The notes below the pieces were generated by a model. It was not told the origin of the DNA. It did no database searches and saw only the letters and a program-made list of their open reading frames with translations. A DNA stretch of 43,734 bases from Rhodocyclaceae bacterium (lineage in GTDB: Bacteria > Pseudomonadota > Gammaproteobacteria > Burkholderiales > Rhodocyclaceae): positions 1-43,734 of the forward strand of contig JAKLLG010000018.1 of NCBI GenBank assembly GCA_023150275.1, written 5' to 3'. Below, piece by piece: positions 27,819 to 36,969 of the stretch. Both the position numbers and the translations under genes were made by a program. Numbering within the stretch: position 1 is the stretch's first letter; each line of letters starts with the position of its first letter.

Positions 27819-29506
27819 ATCGTCAATTGCCGCTCGATCTGCCGGCCAGCAACTCTGTGCTTGAAGAAGCCGGGCTGGCGAGGGCCTCGGCCGATGAGCG
27901 GGGAGCGATTTTCACGCGTCGCGAGGTAGCGGATTTCATTCTCGACCTGGTCGGTTACACCGAGAATGCGCCGCTCGAAAAATATCGCCTGCTCGAACCT
28001 TCCTGCGGTCACGGCGACTTTCTCTCGCCGACAGTCGAACGACTATTGCGGGTCGCCCGGCAAGGATCAATTCCGCCGGCGAAGCTGCTCGGGTGTATCA
28101 GAGCGACTGAAATTCATCCGGAAAGCCTGCACGAAACGCGAATGCGGATTTCCGGGTTGCTTTCTGATTACGGCATTGCCGGGAACGATGCGGCACAGCT
28201 TCTCGATCACTGGCTGATCGACGGAGATTTTCTTCTTGCCGAAATCGACGGAGAATTCTCGCACGTCGTCGGCAACCCGCCCTACCTCCGGCCGGAGAGT
28301 ATTCCGCCACGACTGATGGCCGAGTACCGGGCGCGCTACACGACGATTTTCGACCGTGCCGATCTCTACATTCCTTTCTTCGAGCGCGGTTTAAGGCTTC
28401 TCGGCCCGAGCGGAAAACTGGGCTTCATCTGCTCCGACCGCTGGATGAAAAACCGTTACGGAGCGCCTTTGCGCGGACTGGTGGCTCGCGATTTTCATCT
28501 CGCCTGCTACGTGGACATGGTCGATACGCCAGCCTTCACCTCCGAGGTCGTCGCTTACCCGGCAATCACCGTCATCGAGCGCACCCCCGGCAAGATCACC
28601 CGCATCGCCCACCGCCCAAAGATTGATGCTGCAACTCTCGGCGCATTGGCTGCAAGCCTGACTGGACAGCACTCCGAGTCGGACTGCATAGAAGCCGAAG
28701 CCATTGCCTGCGGCAGCGAGCCCTGGGTGCTCGACACTTCTGCGCAAACTCGGCTCGTCCGGAGACTGGAAGCCAGTCTACCGACCCTGGCTGAAGCTGG
28801 CTGCACAGTCGGCATCGGTGTCGCTACCGGTGCCGACCGCGTCTTTATCGGCAGCGATGCGTCTCTCGACGTGGAAGCAGAGCGCAAGCTGCCATTGCTT
28901 ACAACCCGCGACATCGCCAGCGGCAAGATTCACTGGCAAGGGAAGATGGTGCTGAACCCGTTCGAGGAAGACGGCTCCCTGGCCGAACTTGATTTTTACC
29001 CCCGCTTTGCTGCCTATATTGCCCGTCACGCTGAAGTGATAACCAAGCGCCACGTCGCACGCAGCAATCCAAAGGCGTGGTATCGCACGATCGACAGGAT
29101 CGATCCGGCGCTGACAACAACGCCGAAGCTGCTCGTTCCGGACATCAAGGGCGATGCCCAGATTGTTCTCGACGAAGGCAGCTTCTACCCGCATCACAAT
29201 CTCTACTACATCACCTCGACGGACTGGCCCCTGCCTGCGCTGCAGACGGTTCTGAGCGCAGGAATCGCCAAGCTTTTCGTTGCGGCATACTCCGTCAGAA
29301 TGCGCGGCGGCCACCTGCGCTTTCAGGCGCAATACCTGCGAAGAATCCGCATCCCGTGCTGGAATAAACTCCCGACGGACCTGCAGAGTGCGCTCAGCAA
29401 TGCAATTGCCGACAATGATGCCTTGTCAGTTCAACAGTGCGTTTTCGACATCTACGGTTTGAATAGAGATGATCGGGCGCTGATGGACTCCCTGCTGGAG
29501 GACTGA
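27815..29506 (+). CDS. DNA adenine-N6 methyltransferase, PaeR7I/XhoI-like type II system
   Basis: The protein has 563 residues. SAM-binding motif I is [12 protein letters not shown] (59-70) and the catalytic motif IV is NPPY (154-157), preceded by SHVVG; this order is that of gamma-class adenine methylases. [34 protein letters not shown] is typical of the group. The C-terminal half (residues about 300-563) should hold the target recognition domain. The specificity, CTCGAG, is inferred from the adjoining PaeR7I-type endonuclease. The ATG at 27815 overlaps the uvrA stop and the endonuclease starts one base after its stop. AT content is higher than in the flanking genes, suggesting acquisition. 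Confidence 0.9.
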
Positions 29507-29507
29507 A

Positions 29508-30251
29508 ATGCCACTCGATCTCGCCGATTACGAGAAAAAGACAAGCGCCGCCGTTCGCCATTTCTGGAAAACCCGCGCGGGAGCGAAAACCTCTCAACAA
29601 AAGCGTGGCGCAAAGGATACTGGCGAGCGCGCCAGTGTCACCGCCGGCAAAAACATGGACGGCTTTCTCGCATTGATCGAGCGCATTGTCAGAGCGAACG
29701 GTCTCGCTGACGCCGATGTTCACCTCGCCAAGCGCGTTGTCACGCTGCCCGGCCATTTCCGTCCGACGAAGCTGTGGGACGTTCTCGTCATGATGGAAGG
29801 TCGTCTGATCGCTGCCATCGAGCTCAAGAGTCAGGTTGGGCCGTCGTTCGGCAACAACAGCAACAACCGGGCGGAAGAAGCGCTCGGCACTGCGGTCGAT
29901 TTCTGGACGGCCTACCGAGAGCATGCCTTCGGGGAGGTAGCTCGCCCGTTTCTCGGCTGGCTGATTCTGCTGGAAGACTGCGAAGCGTCACGCAGGCCAG
30001 TCAGCGACAAGTCGCCGCACTACCCTGTATTTCCGGAATTCAAAGGTGCTTCATATGCTGCGCGCTACGACATCCTCTGTCGAAAGCTCATGGAAGAACG
30101 GCTCTATACGTCGGCGGCACTTGTCCTTTCGCCTCGCACCGGCAGTCGCGGCCACTCGTGGTCTTCGCTATCCGACTTGAGCAGCATTGGCAGTTTTGTC
30201 GCTGCCTTTGCCGGGCATGTCGCCACGGAAGCTGCGAGGAGAAAAGCATGA
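29508..30251 (+). CDS. PaeR7I/XhoI-type restriction endonuclease
   Basis: The protein has 247 residues, the length of R.PaeR7I. I recognise the family from DLADYEKKTSAAVRHFW, TAGKNMDGFLALIERIVRANGL, TLPGHFRPTKLWDVLV, VGPSFGNNSNNRAEEALGTAVDFWTAYRE and SRRPVSDKSPHYPVFPEFKGASY. The PD-(D/E)xK nuclease residues are probably Asp91, Glu105 and Lys107 (IELKSQ). The family cuts C^TCGAG. All motifs are intact and no frameshift is seen, so the enzyme is probably active. It overlaps the dgkA start by four bases (ATGA). No C-protein regulator or own promoter is evident, so expression probably comes from uvrA read-through or from a promoter inside the methylase gene. Confidence 0.93.
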   Translation: MPLDLADYEKKTSAAVRHFWKTRAGAKTSQQKRGAKDTGERASVTAGKNMDGFLALIERIVRANGLADADVHLAKRVVTLPGHFRPTKLWDVLVMMEGRLIAAIELKSQVGPSFGNNSNNRAEEALGTAVDFWTAYREHAFGEVARPFLGWLILLEDCEASRRPVSDKSPHYPVFPEFKGASYAARYDILCRKLMEERLYTSAALVLSPRTGSRGHSWSSLSDLSSIGSFVAAFAGHVATEAARRKA

Positions 30252-30631
30252 GCGCCATCGACGAGTTCAAGGGCAAGCAGGGCCTGACGCGCCTGATCAA
30301 CGCATTCGGCTACTCGCGCGACGGGCTCGCGTCGGCGTGGAAGCACGAAGCCGCCTTCCGCGAGGAAGTGCTGCTCGCCGCCGTCGCCATCCCGCTCGGC
30401 CTGTGGCTCGGCCAGGGCGGCCTGGAAAAGGCACTGCTGGTCGGCACCATCCTGCTGGTGCTGGTCGTCGAGCTGTTGAACTCGGCCGTCGAGGCGGTGG
30501 TCGACCGCGTGTCGGACGAGCATCATGAACTCTCCAAGCGCGCCAAGGATATCGGCAGCGCCGCCGTGCTGATCACGCTACTGCTGACCGGCGCCGTCTG
30601 GGGGCTGATCCTCGTTCCGCATTACCTGTAA
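30248..30631 (+). CDS. dgkA: Diacylglycerol kinase
   Basis: The protein has 127 residues, close to the 122 of E. coli DgkA. It recycles diacylglycerol to phosphatidic acid in the inner membrane. An amphipathic N-terminal helix is followed by three membrane segments; the conserved active-site stretch VELLNSAVEAVVDRV and HELSKRAKDIGSAAV are intact. The ATG at 30248 overlaps the endonuclease stop by four bases. pepN follows after 25 bp. Confidence 0.95.
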   Translation: MSAIDEFKGKQGLTRLINAFGYSRDGLASAWKHEAAFREEVLLAAVAIPLGLWLGQGGLEKALLVGTILLVLVVELLNSAVEAVVDRVSDEHHELSKRAKDIGSAAVLITLLLTGAVWGLILVPHYL

Positions 30632-30656
30632 CCCCGCAACCCCGTTGAGACTTCGC

Positions 30657-33278
30657 ATGCGCACTGAAACGCCGCAGACCATTCTTCGTTCCGACTACCG
30701 CCCGCTGGCCTGGACCGTCACCGACGTCCAGCTGCATTTCGCGCTCGATCCGGCGAGCACGATCGTCACCAGCCGGCTAACCCTCGCGCGCAACCCGAAG
30801 GTGGCACCCGGTCCGCTGGTGCTGCTCGGCGACGAACTGGAACTGGTGTCGCTGACGATCGACGGCAAGGCGCCTGCCGCACCGCGCATTTCACCGAACA
30901 CCATTGAAATCGACCTGGAGGGCGACACGGCGACGGCCGAGATCGTCACGCGCATCGCCCCGGAAAAGAACACGGCGCTGTCCGGCCTGTACACCTCGCG
31001 CGGCGGCTTTTTTACGCAGTGCGAGGCGGAGGGCTTCCGCCGCATTACCTGGTTCCCGGATCGTCCGGACGTGATGGCCCGCTTCACCGTCACGCTGGAA
31101 GCGGTCAAGGCAAAATACCCGGTGCTGCTCTCGAACGGCAACCTGGTCGGCCAGGGCGAGCTCCCCGACGGGCGCCACTTCGCCCGCTGGGAAGACCCCT
31201 TCCCGAAGCCCTGCTACCTGTTCGCGCTGGTCGCCGCCGACCTCGCCGTGAACGAGCGCCGCCTCCAGACCGCCTCCGGCCGCGAGGTGCTGCTGCAGAT
31301 CTGGACGGAAGCAGCATCGCTCGACCGCAGCGAACACGCCATGGAATCGCTGATCCGCGCCATCCGCTGGGACGAGCAGCGCTTCGGGCTGGAACTCGAT
31401 CTCGAACGCTTCATGATCGTCGCCGTCTCCGATTTCAACATGGGAGCGATGGAGAACAAGGGCCTCAACCTCTTCAATTCGAAGCTGCTGCTGGCCACCC
31501 CGGACACCGCCACCGACGTCGATTACGAGAACATCGAGGCGGTCGTCGCACACGAGTATTTCCACAACTGGACAGGCAATCGCGTCACCTGCCGCGACTG
31601 GTTCCAGCTCACGCTGAAGGAAGGCCTGACCGTCTTCCGCGATCAGGAATTCACCGCCGACATGCTGGCCAACGAAGGCGGCGAATCCGCCCGCGCCGTG
31701 AAGCGCATCGACGACGTGCGCGTGCTGCGCTCGGCGCAGTTTCCGGAAGATGCCGGCCCGATGGCGCACCCGATCCGCCCGGACAGTTATCAGGAAATCA
31801 ACAATTTCTACACGGCGACGGTCTATGAGAAGGGCGCGGAAGTCATCCGCATGCTGCAGACCCTGCTCGGTCGCGACGGCTTCAGGAAGGGCATGGATCT
31901 TTACTTCCAGCGCCACGACGGTCAGGCCGTGACCTGCGACGATTTCGTCGCGGCCATGGCCGACGCCAACGGCCGCGACCTGACGCAGTTCCTGCGCTGG
32001 TACTCACGCCCCGGCACACCGGTGCTCACGGCGCACACGGCCTTCGACGCGGCGGCGAAGACCTTTACGCTGACGCTGACTCAGGGATCAAACAATGCAA
32101 GCGGCGACCCGCTGCTGATTCCGGTGGCCGTCGCCCTGATCGGCACCGATGGCCGCGACCTGCCCGGCACGAACCGCCTGCTCGAACTCGATGCCGCGGA
32201 GAAAAGCTGGACCTTCGAGGACATCGCCGAACGCCCCGTGCTCTCGCTGCTGCGCGGATTCTCGGCGCCGGTGATCCTCGATTTTGCCGAGGACGACGCC
32301 ACACTGGCCTTCCGCATGGCGCACGACAGCGATGCCTTCAATCGCTGGGACGCCGCGCAACGTTTCATGGAAGCCACGGCGCTCGGCCTCGCTGCCAATG
32401 CGGCGGTCGGCCGCCCGCTGGTCACGCCCGCGCCGCTCCTCACCGCCTTCGGCAAACTGCTCACCGAACGTGCGCTCGACCCGGCCTTCCAGGCGCAGGC
32501 GCTGACGCTGCCGGCGGAAGCCTATCTCCTCGAGCGCATGCATCCTGCCGACCCTGCGGCACTGCGCGCCGCGCTGATGCATCTGCTGCGCGACCTCGGC
32601 CAGCGCTTCCTCAACGACTGGCGCGACCTGCACGCGCTGTGCCGCACCGAGGGCGAATACCGCTACCACCCCGGCGACGCCGGTCGGCGTGCGCTCGGCA
32701 ACCTGTGCCTGCGCTATCTCTGCGCCGCCGGCACCAACACTGGCCGGCAACTGGCGCAACAGCAGTTCGACGCCGCCAACGACATGACGGTGTGCCTTGG
32801 CGCGCTGGCGGCGCAGGTGCACAGCCCGGCGCCCGAGCGCGAGGATTCTCTCGCCGCGTTCCATGCCCGCTATGCCGACGACGCACTGGTGCTCGACAAA
32901 TGGTTCGCGCTGCAAGCCGGCGCCTGGCGCTGGGCGGCCCATGACGCGCCGACGCTCGTGCGCGTCCGCGAACTGCTCGCCCACCCAGCCTTCGCAGTTC
33001 GCAACCCGAACAAGGTCTATGCCCTGCTCGGCACCTTCTTCCGCGCCAATCCGGGCGAGTTCCACACACCGGAGGGACACGCCTTCTGGGCCGAACAGAT
33101 CGTTGCGCTGAACGCGATCAACCCGCAGGTGGCGGCGCGCATGGCACGGGCGATGGAACGCTGGCAGGGGTTTGCGCCGAAGTATCAGGCATCGATGCGC
33201 GCCGCGCTTGAAACCGTTGCTGCCAGCGAGGGTCTGTCGGCGGACGTCGCCGAAATCATTGGCAAGGCAATGGGCTGA
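30657..33278 (+). CDS. pepN: Aminopeptidase N (M1 family)
   Basis: The protein has 873 residues from the ATG at 30657, close to E. coli PepN (870). A TTG at 30645 would add four residues but lacks support. PepN removes N-terminal residues from peptides in the cytoplasm. The substrate motif GAMENKGLNLFN precedes the zinc motif HEYFH (299-303) with the third ligand Glu322. The C-terminal helical domain is complete. It is the last gene of the uvrA-methylase-endonuclease-dgkA-pepN run. No terminator is visible directly after the stop. Confidence 0.97.
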   Translation: MRTETPQTILRSDYRPLAWTVTDVQLHFALDPASTIVTSRLTLARNPKVAPGPLVLLGDELELVSLTIDGKAPAAPRISPNTIEIDLEGDTATAEIVTRIAPEKNTALSGLYTSRGGFFTQCEAEGFRRITWFPDRPDVMARFTVTLEAVKAKYPVLLSNGNLVGQGELPDGRHFARWEDPFPKPCYLFALVAADLAVNERRLQTASGREVLLQIWTEAASLDRSEHAMESLIRAIRWDEQRFGLELDLERFMIVAVSDFNMGAMENKGLNLFNSKLLLATPDTATDVDYENIEAVVAHEYFHNWTGNRVTCRDWFQLTLKEGLTVFRDQEFTADMLANEGGESARAVKRIDDVRVLRSAQFPEDAGPMAHPIRPDSYQEINNFYTATVYEKGAEVIRMLQTLLGRDGFRKGMDLYFQRHDGQAVTCDDFVAAMADANGRDLTQFLRWYSRPGTPVLTAHTAFDAAAKTFTLTLTQGSNNASGDPLLIPVAVALIGTDGRDLPGTNRLLELDAAEKSWTFEDIAERPVLSLLRGFSAPVILDFAEDDATLAFRMAHDSDAFNRWDAAQRFMEATALGLAANAAVGRPLVTPAPLLTAFGKLLTERALDPAFQAQALTLPAEAYLLERMHPADPAALRAALMHLLRDLGQRFLNDWRDLHALCRTEGEYRYHPGDAGRRALGNLCLRYLCAAGTNTGRQLAQQQFDAANDMTVCLGALAAQVHSPAPEREDSLAAFHARYADDALVLDKWFALQAGAWRWAAHDAPTLVRVRELLAHPAFAVRNPNKVYALLGTFFRANPGEFHTPEGHAFWAEQIVALNAINPQVAARMARAMERWQGFAPKYQASMRAALETVAASEGLSADVAEIIGKAMG

Positions 33279-33330
33279 CCGTGCAAAATCCGCCAATTAT
33301 TCTTACCGGCCAAAACCCATATGAGCACAG

Positions 33331-33347
33331 CGTTTTGCACTAAAACG
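33331..33347. other. Palindrome downstream of pepN
   Basis: CGTTTT-GCACT-AAAACG is a perfect 6-5-6 inverted repeat in the 259-bp gap between pepN and the envelope operon. Part of it (TTTTGCAC, 33333-33340) also repeats in inverted form as GTGCAAAA at 33281-33288. It could be an operator for the downstream operon. The gap also holds TATATGAT at 33489-33496, a possible -10 region without a good -35 box. Confidence 0.3.
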
Positions 33348-33537
33348 TTGCAATTTACGCCACCGCTCAAACCACCCATTGGCAAGCGAGACAAACGCCC
33401 GACAAATTGACAGAAAAGAACGTGTTGCATCGCCGCAACGACGCATTCATGTAACGCCGCCCGTTGGTAGAGCGAAGACACCATTCAGTATATGATGGCC
33501 CGACCTTCCCAAAGACAGCCGCAAGCCACTGACTTAC

Positions 33538-34857
33538 ATGAGAAAAAAACTGACTGCCCTTCTTGTCGCCACGATCCTTGCCTGTCCGCTTGCGCTGGCA
33601 CAGTCTGCAGACGAAACGCTGATCAAGGCCGATGCGCTGATCAAGGAGGGCAAGCCTGCCGATGCCTTCGCAATGCTGGAGCCGCTGGAAGCAAAGCTGG
33701 CCGGGAACGCCACCTACGACTACCTGTTGGCGACTGCGGCACTGAACGCGGGCAACCCGAGCCGGGCAACCTTCATCTACGAGCGCATCCTGGCGATCAA
33801 CCCCGAATTCATCGGGGTCCGTGCGGACATGGGCCGCGCCTACTACCAAATGGGCGACCTCGCCCGCGCGAAGCTGGAGTTCGAATCCATCCTCTCCCTG
33901 ACGAACATTCCGCCCGACCTCCGTTCTGCCGTTGAAAGCTACCTCGCCGCGCTCAGCCAGATCGATGCAGGGCAGAAGCGCGTCATCGTCGGCTACGCGG
34001 AAGTCGGTTTCGGTCGTGACACCAACGTGCTGGGGCAGACCTCGAACAAGATCGTCAGCATCGCGAATGGCCTCAGTTATCCGCTTAGCGCTGGAGACCT
34101 CAAGCGTCCGGACAACTATCTGAGCTACGGGGCCGGCGCCGAGTTGATCGAGACGCTGGACACCGGGCTCGCCGCCTACGCCGGGATCGATGTTCGCGGC
34201 CGCGAGCATCGACAGATCGATCCGGCCGACAACGTCAGCGTCGATGGCCGCATCGGTCTCCAGTACGCGACCGGCAACCACCTTTTCCGGGGAGGTGTCA
34301 CGCGCGGCCGCTACGTTCTCGACAACACGGCCACGCGCGATTCGACGGGCGCCAACCTCGACTGGCGCTATCTCGTCGATGCACAGAACCAGTTCACCCT
34401 TGGCGGCATGGCGCAGGCCAACCGTTATCTGCCAACCCTATCTACCGGAGAAGACTTCAATCTCTACATGGCGAACGCCGGCTGGACGCACGCAATCACA
34501 CCCACCACCATCGGCGTGCTGACGCTGACGGGCGGGCAGGAAGAAGCCAAGGCGGACCGCGCGGACGGCAATAAGGCCTTCTGGGGTGCGCGGATCACCC
34601 TGCAACATTCTTTTTCAGCGAGTTTGGGGACTTTTTTCACAGCCGGATACCAGCGCGGCGACTATAGTAAATTCAATACCAGCTACGGCATCGAGCGCGA
34701 GGATGATCTAAGCGACGCTGCGCTGGGGCTGGTCTGGTCCTTGCCGGACCGGTGGACGGTACGCCCCTTGGTCGCTTTCACGAAGAATCGAAGCAATGCA
34801 GACATTTACACTTATAGCCGCCGCGACGCCTCCGTTGTCCTGCGCAAGGACTTCTGA
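33538..34857 (+). CDS. TPR and outer-membrane beta-barrel protein (Slam/DUF560-like)
   Basis: The protein has 439 residues. A signal peptide covers residues 1-22 (ACPLALAQS cleavage region). Residues about 25-140 form three or so TPR helices (DALIKEGKPADAFAMLEPLEAKL, YDYLLATAALNAGNPSRATFIYERILAINP, RADMGRAYYQMGDLARAKLEFESIL). From about 155 on, alternating beta-strands (GYAEVGFGRDTNVLG ... FFTAGYQRGDYSKF ... SVVLRKDF) end in a C-terminal Phe, as in outer-membrane barrels recognised by BamA. The layout matches surface lipoprotein assembly modulators (Slam), but I cannot confirm the family. The FecR-domain genes follow in the same direction. Confidence 0.75.
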   Translation: MRKKLTALLVATILACPLALAQSADETLIKADALIKEGKPADAFAMLEPLEAKLAGNATYDYLLATAALNAGNPSRATFIYERILAINPEFIGVRADMGRAYYQMGDLARAKLEFESILSLTNIPPDLRSAVESYLAALSQIDAGQKRVIVGYAEVGFGRDTNVLGQTSNKIVSIANGLSYPLSAGDLKRPDNYLSYGAGAELIETLDTGLAAYAGIDVRGREHRQIDPADNVSVDGRIGLQYATGNHLFRGGVTRGRYVLDNTATRDSTGANLDWRYLVDAQNQFTLGGMAQANRYLPTLSTGEDFNLYMANAGWTHAITPTTIGVLTLTGGQEEAKADRADGNKAFWGARITLQHSFSASLGTFFTAGYQRGDYSKFNTSYGIEREDDLSDAALGLVWSLPDRWTVRPLVAFTKNRSNADIYTYSRRDASVVLRKDF

Positions 34858-34870
34858 AATGAGGAATTGC

Positions 34871-35914
34871 ATGCGCCCCCACACCCCCCGTGCGTGGGCA
34901 GGAGCAGTAGCGGCAATGCTTGTTCTGAGCCTCCCGGTTGCGGCGCAGACTCAGGAAACGGCTGGGCAGGTGCAGGTGGTTGTCGGCGCCGCACAGCTCA
35001 TCGATCTTTCCGGCAAGGCGCGCCCGATCGAGCGCGGCGCAGAAATCCGCCAAGGAGACCGCATCGTCACCGAGGACGGCGCCTTGGTGCAGATGAAGAT
35101 GACCGATGGCGCACTGGTTTCGGTTCGCACGAACACCGATGTCACGGTGGAAAAATACAAACACGACGAAAAGTCGGCCCAAAACTCGAACATGCTGCTC
35201 AAGCTCGCCCGCGGCGCATTGCGCTCGATTACCGGGCTGATCGGCGGCAGCAACCCTGATGCCTACAAGATCGTCACGCCAACGGCGACCATCGGTATCC
35301 GCGGTACCGATCACGAACCTGTATTCATTCCGGAACCAAAGCCTGGCGAAACCCCGCTGGCGCCTCCGGGAACCTACGACAAGGTCAACTCCGGCGCCAC
35401 ACGGATCATCACTTCGCTCGGCAATGTGGACATCAAGCCCGGCCAGGTCGGGTTCGTTCCCGTCGCGCCGGGCGTGGTTCCCAAGCTGCTCCCTGCGGTA
35501 CCCGACTTCTTCAAGCAACTCGACCCCAAGGGCGATGCGTCGTCCCGCGCGCCAGCAAACCCGAAGGAAGCGGGCAACGCAAAACTGCTCAATCGCCCCT
35601 TGCTCCAACCGGCACTGGGAGCCGACGTCAAATCGCTGGGAACGCTGGAGAACCTGAAGACGGAAAAAACGTTGTCTCCGGCCCTGTTGGAATCAGCCCC
35701 CACGCTGCAGACGCCATTGAAGACAGAAGCGGCACCGACACTGCAAACAACAACGATTCAGCCGACCACCACCATCCTGCAGCCAGCGACGATCCAGCCA
35801 AGTACGACGCTGACCGCACCCACCGCAATCCAACCGGCGCCGACGATCCAGCCGACCACCACGATCAACCCGCTGCTCGTGCCGAAGACGACCACCACGA
35901 CGATTCTGAAGTAG
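34871..35914 (+). CDS. Exported FecR-domain protein with Thr/Pro-rich tail
   Basis: The protein has 347 residues. The ATG at 34871 has GAGGA five bases upstream, better than the ATG at 34859. A signal peptide ends at about residue 26 (LPVAAQ). A FecR domain spans about 33-150: GVVQ-like VVVGAAQLIDLSGKARPIERGAEIRQGDRIVTEDGALVQMKMTDGALVSVRTNTDVTV, closing with the hallmark TPTATIGIRGTD (136-147). Unlike sigma regulators of the iron system, no membrane segment or cytoplasmic part is present. Residues about 285-347 are low-complexity with repeated TIQPTTT-like units and TTTTTILK at the end. The start is 13 bp after the barrel gene; the paralogue follows after 24 bp. Confidence 0.8.
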   Translation: MRPHTPRAWAGAVAAMLVLSLPVAAQTQETAGQVQVVVGAAQLIDLSGKARPIERGAEIRQGDRIVTEDGALVQMKMTDGALVSVRTNTDVTVEKYKHDEKSAQNSNMLLKLARGALRSITGLIGGSNPDAYKIVTPTATIGIRGTDHEPVFIPEPKPGETPLAPPGTYDKVNSGATRIITSLGNVDIKPGQVGFVPVAPGVVPKLLPAVPDFFKQLDPKGDASSRAPANPKEAGNAKLLNRPLLQPALGADVKSLGTLENLKTEKTLSPALLESAPTLQTPLKTEAAPTLQTTTIQPTTTILQPATIQPSTTLTAPTAIQPAPTIQPTTTINPLLVPKTTTTTILK

Positions 35915-35938
35915 CGTGGAACGCAGGAGGAACATTTC

Positions 35939-36955
35939 ATGAAAATCAGATTCGCCCTCACCGCCGCAGCAACCGCAGTCCTCTGCGTATCCAGCATTCA
36001 GGCACATGCCCAGGCGGATGCCGCACAGGTGATCTTCACCAACGACAAGCTGACGATCATTGACGCAAAGGGTGTCGAGCGGGTTGCCAAGCAGGGCGAC
36101 TTCATCCAGCCCGGCGAACGGCTGATCACCCCTCCCGGCGTCATCGGCCAGATCAGGCTACCGGACGGGACGCTGCTGGGCGCCCGCCCGGGAACCGATC
36201 TGAAGCTTGAATCGATCGTCGGAGCGCTCGGCAAGAACATTCTGGTACTCAACGAAGGCAACGTCCGCGTCGTCAACGTCGAGCCGCCGAAAGGTCCGAA
36301 ACCGATGCCGATGGACGTGGTCAGCCCGATCTCCACACTGCAGATCACGGCGGGCGACGGCGAAGCCATTCACGTCAAGCCAGGCAGCAAACCCGGGGTC
36401 GAACCGGGCACCTACAACCGCCTGCAGTTCGGCACCGCGATCGTCCGCAACGACAAAGGGGAGTTGCCGCTGCAGCTGCTGCAGCCCATCTTCGCTCCGA
36501 AGCTGGGCGTGCCGCTTACGTCCATAGCGTTCCTGCCGATCAGCTTGGTGAAAATCGAGCCGATATTCACCAACTCGCTAAGCTCGACGACACTCATTTC
36601 GCCGACCTTGAGTACTTCTCTGGTCGGCGACCTGAAAACGATTTCGCCAACGAATAGCCAACTGCTGGCCAGTTCGACTCTCGCTGGAGCAAATCTCCTC
36701 GGCACAAAGAGTTCCGACTCGTTGAACACCGCGCTAAGCGGTGCAGCCTCATCAAATCTCGGAACCTATAATCCAGTCGGAACTACTGGTACTCCATACC
36801 TCGCAGCTGGATTGGCGAACCAGTATCAGGTTATCAATGTAAACCTTATCAATACAGCAGCATTGAAACCCTCAGTAACGCAGATAAACGGTGCGAGTAT
36901 TCCCCTTTGCGTTAGGACTCCCTCCCTCTGTCAGCCCAAGCTGATTCGCCCCTAG
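35939..36955 (+). CDS. Second exported FecR-like protein, paralogue of the preceding gene
   Basis: The protein has 338 residues. The ATG at 35939 has AGGAGG upstream. A signal peptide ends near AHAQA (residue 24). Residues about 30-115 follow the FecR pattern (IIDAKGVERVAKQGDFIQPGERLITPPGVIGQIRLPDGTLLGARPGTDLKLESI). The segment at 129-165 aligns with the GIRGTD region of the first FecR protein (shared PGTY and FGTAIVRN-like parts) but has lost GIRGTD itself. The C-terminal half is Ser/Thr/Leu-rich and its DNA (about 36.6-36.95 kb) is poorer in GC and codon-biased differently, as if newly evolved or acquired. Two Cys near the end (CVRTPSLC) could form a disulphide. Confidence 0.72.
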   Translation: MKIRFALTAAATAVLCVSSIQAHAQADAAQVIFTNDKLTIIDAKGVERVAKQGDFIQPGERLITPPGVIGQIRLPDGTLLGARPGTDLKLESIVGALGKNILVLNEGNVRVVNVEPPKGPKPMPMDVVSPISTLQITAGDGEAIHVKPGSKPGVEPGTYNRLQFGTAIVRNDKGELPLQLLQPIFAPKLGVPLTSIAFLPISLVKIEPIFTNSLSSTTLISPTLSTSLVGDLKTISPTNSQLLASSTLAGANLLGTKSSDSLNTALSGAASSNLGTYNPVGTTGTPYLAAGLANQYQVINVNLINTAALKPSVTQINGASIPLCVRTPSLCQPKLIRP

Positions 36956-36969
36956 CCGTCTCCCCTTCT

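Noticed and set aside
33407..33412. TTGACA as -35 box for the envelope operon
   Set aside because: No -10-like hexamer lies 16-18 bp downstream; the better -10 candidate is 80 bp further on.
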